This document shows, one piece after another, positions 23,986-35,700 of a DNA stretch of 64,000 nucleotides. The notes beneath the pieces are model-generated. The model searched no databases. It was given only the letters and a program-made list of their open reading frames with translations, and was not told the DNA's origin. Origin of the DNA: Lathyrus oleraceus (lineage: Eukaryota > Streptophyta > Magnoliopsida > Fabales > Fabaceae); NCBI RefSeq assembly GCF_024323335.1, contig NC_066583.1:271122916-271186915 (forward strand), read 5' to 3'. Numbering within the stretch: the stretch's first letter is position 1; every line of letters starts with the position of its first letter. A program made the translations under genes and the position numbers.

Positions 23986-24236
23986 AAAGTTAGACTATTG
24001 ATCAAGAGTTCAGAACAAAACCTGCTTATGCATATGATGCATGCAATGTTTGTGCATATGATTTGTTTTTATTAGAGGAACTTTATAGAGATCTATTTGC
24101 AAATATTTATCTTTTAAGACATATATGGAATACTCATAGCAATAATATTTGGAAACTTTTTACACCAAAGAAGTAGTACAGTTTTGGTAACCAAATGCAA
24201 TACAAGAGAAAAGGAAAATAAACATCCCATGGAGCC

Positions 24237-25687
24237 CTAGAAACAATCGTCCAAAGCCTTTGAGATCGGAAGATAAGCTGCACGAAGCCTCTTCACCTCT
24301 CTCTCATAAGCTCCTTCCATATCGGCCTTCTCCTTGGCGAGCTGATAATACTTCCTCTTCCAGAACCTAGATGAATGAGGAAGAAGAGAAGTAACCACAT
24401 CATCTGGCTCATCAATAACCTGATTCTCTAGAAATTCTATCACTGCATCCTTATCTTTGAGTTGTTGAAGAAGTTCCTCACGCTCACGAACCCATGCACG
24501 CGACTGGTCTTCGTCTCTCAACTCCTCTACTCCTTGATTAGGGAGGGTTGAAGGCCCAACCATAACCATAGGGGTAGGTCTCAGATAATCATATGGCATG
24601 CGGTACTCAAGAGCTCTCTTCCTCACCCAAGTGGTGTAAGGTTCTAAAGCAATGCAATTCTTCGAACCAAGCTCATTCCTTCCCTTCCTATGAACTTTGC
24701 GCCAGGCGCAGACCATCCTATCCTTCAAGTTCTGGGGATATTTACCCTCTTGAAAAAACAAGCCCTCCAACACAATGTTGTTAGGTTTATTCTTTAAGGG
24801 GAACCCAAGTAACGACGAGCCAAAGTAGGTTTGTAGTTAATTCCACCACATGTGCCAAGAAGAGGCACATTGGAGAATTCACCACAAGAATCAATAATCT
24901 GAACACCATCATAAACATGGTTATACCAAGAGATATCATCATTAGTGAGAGACATAAGTCTCGCAGACCACCGCAGACATCCCTTATTCTCCTTGAAGGC
25001 AAGCGTCTGAGGCAAGTGTGAAATAAACCACTTGTACAATAGAGGCAAACAACACAGGATAGAACCACCACCCTTTGCATTCCTCATATGCAAAGAGAAA
25101 TAAGTGTCACCCAACAGAGTCGGAACGACATTAAGAGAAGAGAAAATCCTAATAGCGTTCACATTCACAAAATTATCGATGTTGGGAAATAAGAGTAGCC
25201 CATAGATGAGGAGTACAAATATGGCTTCAAAAGCGTCCTCACTCATGGCCTTCCCAAACAAAGTGGATTGAGCAATGAGAAAATCAGATGGGAGACCTTG
25301 AATTCCACCTTTGGTAGTCATATGAGCAACAATATCAGATACGTCTATGTGAAGCATGTTAGCAATTTCTTGAGAAGACGGAATCTTCTCCAAACCACTG
25401 AACGACAACTGATCAAGAATAGGTATACCCACATGATAGGCATACTCCTCAAGTGTAGGTAAAAGCTGGAAATCCGTAAAAGTGAAGCAACGATACAGAG
25501 GATCGTAGAACTGCACCAACACACTCATCAGACCTTCATCCACCTTAGTAGAAAGAATAGACAGGAGCTTCCCATGGCGAGCTTTGAACTCCAAGGGTTC
25601 TAATACATAAGATGTCAAACTCCTTAACTCTTTCAAGTCGGGTTGTCTGAAACTGTACTTCTTCGTATTCCTTCTTTGCTTAGACAT
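24237..25687 (-). pseudogene. Ogre-1 ORF1 (function unknown), frameshifted
   Basis: The extra ORF typical of Ogre, upstream of gag. The likely start is the ATG at 25685-25687 (MSKQRRNTKKYSF); 297 codons follow to 24794, including VQFYDPLYRCFTFTDFQLLPTLEEYAYHVG and LLYKWFISHLPQT. A frameshift near 24800 moves into a second piece (24237-24773) with a coiled-coil-like region near VREREELLQQLKDKDAVIEFLENQV. The fold resembles the plant mobile domain superfamily seen in transposon-derived genes, but its job is not established. Two further copies lie at 53533-54815 and 62142-64000. Confidence 0.8.
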
Positions 25688-26585
25688 GTCTGAAAATTTG
25701 CAAATAGACCTCTTAAGTTCCTTGAAAATTTTCATTGTTGATGATATGGATGCAAATGAATGCATGAATGCATGGACGCAACAATCACACTCAAGGATCA
25801 AACAAGTCACACCATACAAAGGTCACGAGATGGCTCACGTCATTGTCAATATCAATCATCCATTTTGGTGGATTATGGTTTACACCTTATCAACACCCAA
25901 GTTCCATTGATATTGAGAATGTACGAGAACGGATCAACCGCGAATCAAGGGTTTGTTGTAAGTCACGAGCATGGAGTCTTGGTTAAGAACCACCCAATGG
26001 GAGTGTACTATGGTTAAACCTGACAATCATGTTCTAAAAAGGTCCCCATAATCATCATCTCATCTTTCGGATATTATTGGATAAAACGACTACTCGTATT
26101 CCAAAAATATTCTCAAGAGAGACTCTTATGAGTGTAGTATCGCGTAACAATCATATCAAGTCTTAGACTTGAACGACCTTCGCACTACATCCTAAAATAG
26201 GCCAAGATGGTCTAGGTATCTAAGGTCTTTGGCTTCTAAGGTTTATATTGGAAAGAGTAATGCCTAACCACAACTACTCGTGTGACATTATTGAATCCAA
26301 TAAGACCTCCACCAAGTGAATGGGCTTGCAAGTCAACTTGCTAAGGAATAACTCCACACAAGTAAACAAGACTATGCCATTCTCCTATAATAAGTGCACT
26401 CGAGTTCGGGTATAGAACTCATCTCACAAGAAACCACCAAGCATATAAGCAATTAATATATCAAGCAATTCATACATTACAAACAATACAGTCATCCCAA
26501 ATTTACAGAGAAAATATGTCACCAATAAATATACAACACACATAAGCAAAAAGTAGGCTAAACCCACTAGGAAACATTATCCATG
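25688..26585 (-). other. Ogre-1 5' leader, no gene
   Basis: Non-coding stretch between the primer site and ORF1. It aligns by eye with the leader of Ogre-3 (54816-55652), including AATCAAGGGTTTGTTGT and GTCACGAGCATG blocks, which supports it being a conserved untranslated leader. Confidence 0.7.
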
Positions 26586-26603
26586 TCCCCAGCAGAGTCA
26601 CCA
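26586..26603 (-). other. Ogre-1 primer binding site (tRNA-Arg type)
   Basis: TGGTGACTCTGCTGGGGA on the minus strand, six bases from the LTR edge. Ogre elements use tRNA-Arg; Ogre-3 has TGGCGACTCTGCTGGGGA. Confidence 0.85.
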
Positions 26604-26609
26604 CTTTTT

Positions 26610-26701
26610 TGTAGCGGGGTTTTCGTTACCTTTAGGTTTATTGACTAAACCAAAAGTAAACATACAATTCGAGTCGCCACCGCACTTTTATTTGTCCAAA
26701 G
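26610..26701 (-). repeat. Remnant of the Ogre-1 5' LTR (92 bp)
   Basis: Identical by eye to 8591-8682. After CCAAAG the sequence changes abruptly from Ogre LTR to Sirevirus reverse transcriptase. The remainder of this LTR (about 4.8 kb), including its promoter, is missing. Confidence 0.9.
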
Positions 26702-28194
26702 AAAAGGCTAAAGAGCAGGAGGAGTTAGGTCAATTCAAGAGGAATGAAGTATGGGAATTGGTTCCTAGACCTGAAGGAGTAAATGTCATAGGTACAAAGT
26801 GGGTGTATAAGAATAAAACTGATGAACAAGGGGTGGTTACTAAAAACAAAGCAAGATTAGTGGCACAAGGATATACTCAAGTTGAAGGAGTGGATTTTGA
26901 TGAAACATTTGCTCCTGTAGCTCGCCTTGAGTCCATTAGACTATTGCTTGAAGTGGCATGTATGCTGAAATTCAAACTGTTCCAAATGGATGTAAAAAGT
27001 TCCTTCTTGAATGGCTACTTAAATGAGGAAGTATATGTTGAACAACCTAAAGGATTCACATATCCAAATCTTCCAAAGCATGTGTACAGATTAAAGAAAG
27101 CCCTCTATGGTTTGAAGCAAGCTCCTAGGGCTTGGTATGAGAGACTCACAGTGTTCCTCACTAACAATGGATACAGGAAATGAGGTATTGACAAGACCCT
27201 ATTTGTGAAGAATGAAGGAGGAAAACTCATGGTGGCACAAATATATGTAGATGATATTGTGTTTGGTGGGATGTCAGATCAGATGATCGAACATTTTGTT
27301 AGACAAATGCAGTCTGAGTTTGAGATGAGTCTTGTTGGAGAGCTAACCTATTTCCTTGGGCTACAAGTCAAGCAGATGGAAGATTCTATCTTTCTATCTC
27401 AAAGCAAATATGCCAAGAACATTGTTAAGAAGTTTGGCATGGAGAATGCAAGTCATAAAAGGACACCTGTTCCTACACATTTGAAAGTCTCCAAAGATGA
27501 AAATGGTGTTAGTGTAGATCAAAGTTTGTACAGAAGCATGATAGGAAGTCTGCTATATCTCACAACAAGCAGACCTGACATTGCATTTGCTATAGGTGTT
27601 TGTGCTAAATATCAAGCTGAACCAAAAGTCAGTCACATAAACCAAGTGAAGAGAATACTGAAATATGTCAATGGCACCAGTGACTATGGGATGTTATATA
27701 CTCATGGATCTGGATTTATGCTGACTGGTTACTGTGATGCTGGATGGGATGGAAGTGCTAATGATAGGAAAAGCACATCAGGAGGATGCTTCTTCTTAGG
27801 GAACAACCTGATTTCATGGTTTAGTAAGAAACAAAATTGTGTGTCCCTATCCACTGCTGAAGTTGAATACATAGTAGTTGGGAGTATCTGTTCTCAACTG
27901 GTTTGGATGAAACAAATGTTGACTGAATACAATGTCACACAAGATGTCATGACATTGTACTGTGACAGCCTGAGTGCTATAAATATTTCCAATAATCCTA
28001 TTCAGCACAGCAGGACAAAGCACATTGATATTCGTCATCACTTCATTAGAGAACTTATGGAAGAGAAAGTCATAGCACTAGAGCATGTTACTACTGAAAT
28101 GCAATTAGCTGACATATTTACAAAGGCTTTGGATGCTAATCAGTTTGAATGTTTAAGAGGGAAATTGGGGATTTGTATTCATGAGAATTTATAG
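26702..28194 (+). pseudogene. Sirevirus reverse transcriptase and RNase H
   Basis: Copia RT begins at EELGQFKRNEVWELVPRP, a few residues into the domain, with TKWVYKNK, ARLVAQGYTQ, DFDETFAPVARLESIR and the catalytic IYVDDIVFGG (near 27240-27270). One in-frame TGA at 27181-27183, at a position that is glycine in relatives, splits it into 180- and 329-codon pieces. RNase H carries GYCDAGWDGSANDRKSTSGG, STAEVEY and YCDSLSAINI, ending near ADIFTKALD. An open frame also runs leftward into Ogre LTR sequence (from 26641), which is only a chance fusion. Confidence 0.9.
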
Positions 28195-28401
28195 CAATTA
28201 ATTTGGAGCGGAAAAGGTAATAAAAATATTGTCTACCCACTTAAAAGAAAGTGCCCCATTTATGGTAAATCATTACCTAGTATTGGAACTACCATTTATA
28301 CCATTTTCACACTCAACCTCAGCACAACCACTTTCATCTTAATCAAACTGTGTCGTCCATCTCTGCTAGGGCAACAAAAATATTTTCACAAGTTCAACAA
28401 A

Positions 28402-30192
28402 ATGTCATAACATCCGTCATCTTCTGGTTCAAAACCCACTCACAAAGCAAGAACTCCCTCCATGGATTTTCTGGACGAAGACGTTTTGGAAGTTATTCCT
28501 CTTTTAGTAATCCCAGGCGATGCCCCTGGCCCTTCTTCCACTGCAGGAAACACTCAAGTAACGTTTCTGATAACCCTCCCTCTAAGGATGACATGCATTA
28601 TACGGATCGTGTCATTAGGAATCTGGTCACAAGGATCCTAAATGAAGGGCACTCCGTCAAGGGAGTTTCGACTCCTCTGTCTAGAAGGGACCCCTCACCT
28701 GAGGTGGAACCTCAAAATGAGAAAGATGATGATTCATCTAGGTCAGAGAAAGATATTGCTGCTGAGGGACTGTGTTCTCTAGGTAAAACCTTGCCTAGTA
28801 AGAAACCTGTAGATGCTTCTCAATTTAAGAAGCATGACTCTGCTGAAAAAGTGATTGATTTGGAGGAAGAGAGCTCAGATGATGAAGATGACACCTTGCT
28901 TCATCACTTGGAGCCAAGGGTTGCAAAGAGAATGAAGACCAGGAAAGGGAGGTATATGGCTGATATGATGACATCCAGAACTAGTAAAAAGGTTGTTGCT
29001 GTAGGTCCTTCAAAATCATGGAGTAAAGTGGAAGTCAAGAAGAGAAAGGTCAGAGAAAGTTCTGACTCTGAAGATGATGTCGAAGACGATGTCCCAGACA
29101 TCTCTCCTGTTAAAAAGCAAACTGCTAGAAAATCTCCAGCCAAGGTTGTTGTTGTGCATTTGGATAACATTTCCTTCCATCTGGAAGATGGTGCAGCCAA
29201 GTGGAAATTTGTGATACAGAGGAGAGTTTTTGTGGAAAGGGAGCTAGGGAAGGAGGTTGTGGAAGTAAAGGAGGTTATGGAATTGATCAAGTCAGCTGGT
29301 TTAATGAAAACAATTAGTGCATTGCCCAAATGTTTTGAAGGTCTGATGAAGAAGTTTGTGGTGAACATCCTAGAGGATATTTCTGACATGAACAACAAAG
29401 AATTTTGCAAGGTGTTTGTGAGAGGAAGGTGTGTAAGGTTCTCCCCAACTGTAATCAATACGTTCCTAGGAAGAGGAACAGAAGGAGCTGTTGAATTAGA
29501 GGCCACAGACAATGAAGTCTGTAGGACAATCACTGCTGGTCAAGTCAAGGAATGGCCAAGCAAAACGCATCTTTCAGCTGGCAAATTAATTGTAAAATAT
29601 GCTATCTTGCATAAGATAGGTTCAGCCAACTAGGTGCCAACAAACCACATCTCAACAATATCTAATGCTCTTGGAAGAATAATATATGCTATTAGAACCA
29701 GGCTCAACTTTGATTATGGAAGGTTCATGTTTGAACAAATTGTTAGACATGCTTCCACAAATGCAGTGAAGCTGCCAATTGCCTTTCCCTCAATTATTTG
29801 TGGGATAATTCAGTCAGTAACCTGGTATTTTAAGCACCAGTGATATCCCCAGTAGAAGGAAGCCTCCATTGTCAATTCATTACAAGTTATTTGAAGGCAG
29901 TCATGTCAATGACATTGTCATGACATCTGCAATGAAGAAGCCAGCCTCTCAAGGTGGCCTGATTGCTGAATTAAAAGAAACCTGTAAAGAGTTAGAATGG
30001 GTTAGGGTGGCTAAGGCTAGTAAAGAGGCTTTAGAGGTTCTAATTAGTAGCTTGGAGCAAGGAGAGATGGACAATGTTGGTGAAGCCAAGGAAACAGATG
30101 CCCACACCTCAAGTGAGAGGTTTGATTCTCAAGATCAATCTAGTGGCAGTTCTAGATCTGAAGGTGATGAAGATGCTACCTCCTCAGAATGA
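28402..30192 (+). pseudogene. Sirevirus envelope-like ORF, degenerate
   Basis: Located 3' of RNase H, where Sireviruses carry an extra ORF often called envelope-like; its function is unproven. The N-terminus probably lies in the frame of the ATG at 28402, which has an early stop (next ATG 28462). A frame change near 28555 leads into the main 427-codon frame, rich in acidic serine clusters and lysine (about 28850-29130). After a stop at 29631-29633 the same frame continues to 29843 and has a hydrophobic stretch near 29770-29835. Another frameshift precedes a last acidic/serine-rich piece, 29869-30192. Confidence 0.65.
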
Positions 30193-30517
30193 GTTGTGAT
30201 GTTGTTCCCCCTGTTTTAATGATATGTGTTCTGGATGCTTGGATGCTTGGATGTTCTGGATGATTTGATGTTTTCTGTTTGATGTTTGTAGTTTTTTTGG
30301 CAGTCTTTTTTTGATGCCATGATGTAATTTTTGGGCTCTTTATGAGTTCCCTGGATTTCTGATTATCTCAGCTCATGTAGCTGTGTATAATTATGGTTAT
30401 GTACCACCTGACATTTATGTTTTAACATTTTATATGTTATAACATCCTTTGTGACATTCTCTGCTGGACTGATTGACATTTATTTTGTCTAATTGGTCAC
30501 TTTGGTCTATTTTGACT

Positions 30518-30530
30518 AAAAAGGGGGAGA
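30518..30530 (+). other. Upstream polypurine tract 1
   Basis: AAAAAGGGGGAGA, 430 bp before the LTR. Repeated polypurine tracts upstream of the 3' LTR are a known Sirevirus feature. A second, AAGGGGGGAAGAAG, lies at about 30793. Confidence 0.65.
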
Positions 30531-30667
30531 AGTTAATATATGTGGAGAGCTGTGCAGTTAATGTGTGGAGATGTGGAGAGCTGTAGTTAATATGTGCTGA
30601 AGTAGCCATTTAGGCTAAACAAGTGACAACTGATGTTGAACAGAATAATGTTCTGTGTTGTACAGGT

Positions 30668-30749
30668 GATGTTGAAGGAGATGTCAGAATGTGATTCTGA
30701 ATGTTACAGATGTTGAAGGAGATGTCAGTGTGTGATTCTGAATGTTACA
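30668..30749 (+). repeat. Two tandem copies of a 41-bp unit
   Basis: GATGTTGAAGGAGATGTCAG...GAATGTTACA at 30668-30708 and 30709-30749, differing at about two bases; a partial third copy follows at 30750. Confidence 0.8.
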
Positions 30750-30950
30750 GGTGCTGTTGTTATTGAAGGAGATGTCTGTGTTGAACAAACTTAAGGGGGG
30801 AAGAAGCACCTATGTGTTTATTGTGTGTTTATTACTAGTTGCTATTATAGCTAGTATCTGTGTGGTTATTGCTTCTGCTGCTGCTTAACTGCTGATATGT
30901 GTGTATTCTTGTGAACAAATGGACTGCTATATGTTTTAGCCAAAATTTGC

Positions 30951-30963
30951 CAAAGGGGGAGTT
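30951..30963 (+). other. Polypurine tract next to the Sirevirus 3' LTR
   Basis: CAAAGGGGGAG followed by TT and the LTR start TGTTGG. This is the tract in the position needed for plus-strand priming. Confidence 0.75.
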
Positions 30964-31920
30964 TGTTGGTTCTAAGTGTTGGCAACAATTTTTGTAAAAC
31001 CTGAAGTGTTCACAAGTTGTCACATGTGATGTCTTAACATAAGATATCTTGTACCTGCTGGATGTTTAAAATGTGATTATGCAGGATTTTACTGAGATGT
31101 CAGATCGATGTCATGACATTTGTATACAGAACATTCAGTCTGAATGTTATGTATCGTGTGATTGTGTTTTTAATGCAAATCTATGTATCATTGAAGATAT
31201 GATTAAACACGCTATCAATCAGTAATTACAATGAGATTAACTTATTTTCCAAAGAGATCAAATCAACTGTCATGAGAAGATATGAATGGAAAATAGTTTT
31301 AGGGTTTTATGATGTCCAAGCCCAGCCAAATGCTTCTATAAAAAGGACATGGAAAACCTGATTTGATATACAAGAAATAACGAACGAAATATTGAGAGAG
31401 AATAAGGGTTTTAGTCTTGTGTGGTCGTGTGAATTGTAAGCCATTCAATTCATCCATAGATGATTGAATTGGTCTAATTTTTGAGTTGTAATTTGTCACT
31501 CTAAGATTTTAAGCATGAGTGTGTGTCTACTTGATTGAAGTTGTTAAGTAAGATCAAGTGTGTGTCTTTGAAGAGTGTCTTCTTTTCATTGTAATTCTTG
31601 TTTATATCACTGGTGTGATCGAGGGGGAGTGAGTGGGATCTCATATCTAAGAGTTCTTAGGTAGAAGTCACACAGGTAGAGATTAGGTGAAAAAGACTGT
31701 AACTTGTGTTATTTATTGAGAGTCTTTGAACTGATTCTATTTAGTGGATTTCCTTCCTGGCTTGGTAGCCCCTAAACGTAGGTGAGTTTGCACTGAACTG
31801 GGTTAACAATTTCTTGTGTCTCTTGCATTACTGTTCTTTATCTTTTATCTTGTTTGTATTGTTCAGATATTAGTGTCGTGACGTTACCTTCGAAATCTCA
31901 TATCTGATACCAGAATTTCA
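30964..31920 (+). repeat. Sirevirus 3' LTR (about 957 bp)
   Basis: Starts TGTTGGTTCTAAGTG after the polypurine tract and is taken to end at CAGAATTTCA (31920), where sequence changes to the CCTTTTG-rich Ogre-2 region. A TATA box is at 31337. The right edge is inferred from the CA end. No partner LTR exists in the window. Confidence 0.7.
31337..31346 (+). promoter_or_regulatory. TATA box of the Sirevirus 3' LTR
   Basis: TATAAAAAGG about 370 bp into the LTR, followed by a leader-like sequence. Confidence 0.55.
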
Positions 31921-32696
31921 TTTCTTATTGACCTTTTGTTAAGGAGTTCTCATTATCTTTTGTGTGAGAAACTTGCTCATCTTTCTTCTTAAACTTTTGT
32001 TAGGAAGTTCCCACTTGTCTTGCTAACGAGCCATTGCTACCTTTTATATGAGGAAACTATATCCCCAACGAAGTCGTTGGTCATCTTTTCTGCTTAACCT
32101 TTTGTTAATGAGTTTCTCGTTGCGTTTTGCATGAGAAAGAGTTATACCATTCCTTGCTTTTTACAAGCCTCCTCTACCTTTTGTAGCGGAAAATCCTTTC
32201 AACCATCACAATGTTCTTGGTTCCTTTTGCCCGAGGGACCTCATTCTCGAATCAAGTCACGTTTTCCTTTTGCAAGACGCCTCTCTGCCTTTTGCATAAG
32301 AAGATTTAAATTGTAATTATACCCTTGTTGTTTTCCTTTTGCAAATGCACAAATATTTGGAATCCTGTGGGGATGTCTCAATTATCAATACCGAAAAAGC
32401 CTATCATTGGAAGAAGTACTATGTGGTGTATGTCATACATTTCATATCATTGCATATCATAATATCTCCATTGCAGCTATCCTATATTCTCTGCAGATAC
32501 TTCAGCTAATCCCCAACAGATGACCATAAACAAAAACCTATCTTTCATTCCATAAAATCAATAAACAAAAAACCCATAATACGCTTACATTACATCTTCT
32601 TTACAAATAAAAATTGCGGTTATTCTAGTATTTAATCCTCTTCCACCTCGAATTCCTGAAAATCGTTGCTATTCATGCCTTCGGGTCCAAGAAGAT
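31921..32696 (+). repeat. Ogre-2 3' UTR with scattered CCTTTTG motifs
   Basis: No gene. ACCTTTTGTTAA-like and TTCCTTTTGC-like motifs recur at about 31931, 32098, 32160, 32223, 32265, 32287 and 32334, often with GAGTTCTC or TGAGAAA near them. The pattern is a decayed tandem repeat unlike the ACCGGTTACTGGGT repeat of Ogre-1. Confidence 0.6.
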
Positions 32697-32710
32697 TAAA
32701 TAGGGGCAAC
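32697..32710 (+). other. Ogre-2 polypurine tract
   Basis: TTAAATAGGGGCAAC directly before TGTCAAACCC; nearly the same as the Ogre-1 tract. Confidence 0.8.
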
Positions 32711-35700
32711 TGTCAAACCCCCATTTTTACCCTAGTATTCATATCATCCATTCATCATACATTACTCATAACATAGATCCTCAAGCATGGTCATCTATTT
32801 GTTTTGACTATGAGAGATGGGAATTAGGGTTTTTTTTATAGTTACTTTCCCAAGGGCTACACCAAGATCACTTAGGGAATTGTGTGTTGCCTTGTGAATT
32901 AAGGTGTACAAGTGATAATTCAAAGGCCATTATTATCCAGGAATTGTTACTATGGCATGAAAGGTTCACTTTGGTCAAAGAAAAGTTAAAGGAGATTTCA
33001 AAGTGTGCATCATTGTTGTTCAAAGATATCATTTTAATATTACTTCATTTTCAAATGGATTTTTGTCAAGAATCCAAGGTGATATAAAAGGCATTTCAAG
33101 CATGATTTCAAGTTAAGTACTTAAGGCATGGTTTATACATAATTGTGTTAAGTTAAAGCTAACCACCATGCTAACACTTTCAAATCCATACACTTTGGTC
33201 CAACATTGGATTGATCATTCATCAAGCAAGGGAAAAGAAGAAGGCCATATAATCTAAACATGGTTTGATCAAATGTATATCATACAAATTCAAGTGGTTA
33301 TCCACACCTCCATGGAAAGATATGTACAATTAGAGCTTCATCATTATTCAAGCTCCCTCCATGGTGAATACATGGCTTCCCTCACAAGAGCTTTATCATC
33401 ATTCAAGCCTAATGATCAAAGAATACACCCTGAAAACATTGAGCCAAAACAAGAAACGGAGTCATGAATGCCATGATAATGACATCATTTTCCATGAGCC
33501 AGAATGATAAGACATCATAAGGTTGTCATGACAACTCCATCATCATCCAATTCATGAGGATACAAGGCAGAATCTGAGTTGTCATGAATCAAGCAGCAGC
33601 AGTATCATCATCATCGTGAATCAATCCCGAGCTAGCCATGAAAATGACTAAATGCAAGCATCACATCATCTAATCCAAACCAAGCATACATGAGAAATCA
33701 AAGCCTGTGTAAAAAGCAACAAAATGGAAATCAAATGCAGGCCCAATGGAGTTAAATCAAATGCATGATGCAGCAGGTACATGACAACAAGAAAAAGACC
33801 AAAATCGGGTACAAGAGAAAATGAAATTTGAGAGAGTTTTTAGAAGGAGTAGGGACCACCAATCATTGCCAAAAGATTCCTTTATGCAGTGTATGAAACG
33901 ATAGGTGGATTAAGCACTGATGTCCATAAATGACAACTCATTATTCTTAGCAAACAAGTCACTTTTCATTTTTCAAATTCACACAATTATCACTCATTCT
34001 GGCACGTACAAGCTTCATTCACCTTCCCTATAAATAACGGAAGCTTCCCCTTCATTTATCAAGCTTAACAGCCATAGAAACCTTTCTAAATTCACTCCAA
34101 AAAACACTCCAAAATAGAGTATACCAGTAGAACATTTGAGCTATCCTACATGCACCTTGAGTATTCAAACATCTTCCCTAAGCACTACTGAAGCTAAGGG
34201 TATCAAGAATCATCATTGAAATACCCATATTGGAACTGTGCAACTTATTCAGGATCTGCATTCGAACAACTTTCTAGCAAGGTAGAAATCACCATCATTT
34301 CACTTCAAACTAGTTACCAGTCTACTCAACTTGGTGCACATATCATTAACCCTATGGTTTGATCTTCTATTGTTGCGTATTCATTATTTAGTTTTTGAAT
34401 TAAGGTTTTGTGTTCATATGATTTTGACTCGAATTCTCCATACTCAGGGCCAATCAATGGCTCCTGAGTGTGGAGCCCGCAACGATGACCATGGAAGAAG
34501 TGGAATTCACGTGTGATTTCTCTTGAAATCACGACTTGCTGAATGTTCAATTTTTTAAAATCTGAAGGTTGAAGATGAAGTTCTTCGTGAGCTCCCTCCA
34601 TTTTTCAAGTTGTTTTAAAATTCACCAATAATCAATTTCCATTTATTTTATTCTTATTGGATGCTTGGAATGATATGGTTGATTGTGCCATGTGCAACAT
34701 GCTTGACTGTGAGCACGTGGTCTCCACTGATCTTGTCCAACAAATACGCATACTTGCTTTAGTCATCAAATCCAATGGTCACGAGAAGTCTCATGGACAG
34801 CGTGTGCGATCCATTAGATCAGACCCAATGGATCTAATAATTGACCGCATATCCCTTGAGTCTCTGGTTAACATTAACTCAATCTTGGGCCTCCAGCATG
34901 TTGGGCTTTCCCAGACGACTTTTTGGACCCCCTTGATTCCATTTTGCACCCCCTTTGTTTTTTAGTTTTTATTTTATTTTTCTTTTGTTCTTCTTCATTC
35001 TATTTTTAATAGTTTTTATTTGTGATTTTTTTATATTAAATTTTGGGTTTATTTGTAATCAATTTTAATTTTTCAAAATAATAATTAATATTATTTTTGC
35101 AAGTTTAATTTATTTTCTTTTACATTTTTATTTTTATTTTTATTTTGCAATTTATGTATATTTTATCTGATTTTCTTTCACACTTTATTTCTCAATTTAA
35201 TCTCCATGTTACTTCACACTTAAAATGTGATTTTATTTTATATCTTAATTTTGATTTTAATTTGGAATTTAATAATTGATATTAATATTGCAAATTATTT
35301 TCTATTTTGCCTTGTTACAATTTCATCTCCTAACACATTGGTGAACTGTTGGATCTCTGTCCGTGACTTGATTTGGACTTATGGACTTAGAGTAGACAAC
35401 ATCCTTGAGCTATGGAAGGACTTGGGCAATGCCATTAATTTGACACCAATCTTGGACAATGTCATTCATCTGATACAAGCTTCAGAGTCTCCCTTGGGTT
35501 TATCTGATACACTCTTTCTCTTTGTCCCGTGGTTATTTTGATCTTATTCATACTATTTAATGCTTTATCTTTAAGTATATCTCAAGGGATTATTTCATCT
35601 GATACACATAAAGGACATTGAACATTGCTTGCTTTGGAGTGCTTGCTTGGATGTTTTGGTTATCTTTATGTGATACCATTGGTATTCTTATTAATTACTT

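Larger units (their letters stand above)
8591..26701 (-). mobile_element. Ogre-1, a Tat-lineage giant Ty3/gypsy element with truncated 5' LTR
   Basis: A minus-strand element. Left to right are the 3' LTR (8591-13464), polypurine tract, long 3' UTR with minisatellite, integrase, aRNH, RNase H and RT, an intron, protease, gag, ORF1, leader, tRNA-Arg-type primer site, and 92 bp of the 5' LTR. It is 18.1 kb here; with a full second LTR it would be about 23 kb, the usual Ogre size. The 92 bp shared by both LTR copies look identical by eye. All ORFs carry stops or frameshifts, so it is not autonomous. Confidence 0.9.
30193..30950 (+). other. Sirevirus 3' non-coding region
   Basis: About 760 bp without a gene. 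It holds short GGATGCTTGGATG repeats (30230-30260), two extra polypurine tracts and a 41-bp direct repeat. The composition is unlike the flanking Ogre sequence. Confidence 0.7.
26702..31920 (+). mobile_element. Sirevirus (Ty1/copia), 5' truncated
   Basis: Starts within RT and runs through RNase H, an envelope-like ORF, three polypurine tracts and a complete 3' LTR. Missing are the 5' LTR, gag, protease and integrase. The envelope-like ORF downstream of RNase H and the repeated polypurine tracts are hallmarks of the Sirevirus genus (SIRE1/Maximus). Its 3' LTR sits directly on Ogre-2 3' UTR sequence. Confidence 0.85.

Noticed and set aside
26641..27183. A protein-coding gene starting in the Ogre LTR
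   Set aside because: The first 20 codons are LTR sequence reading by chance into truncated copia RT; no promoter or start context.
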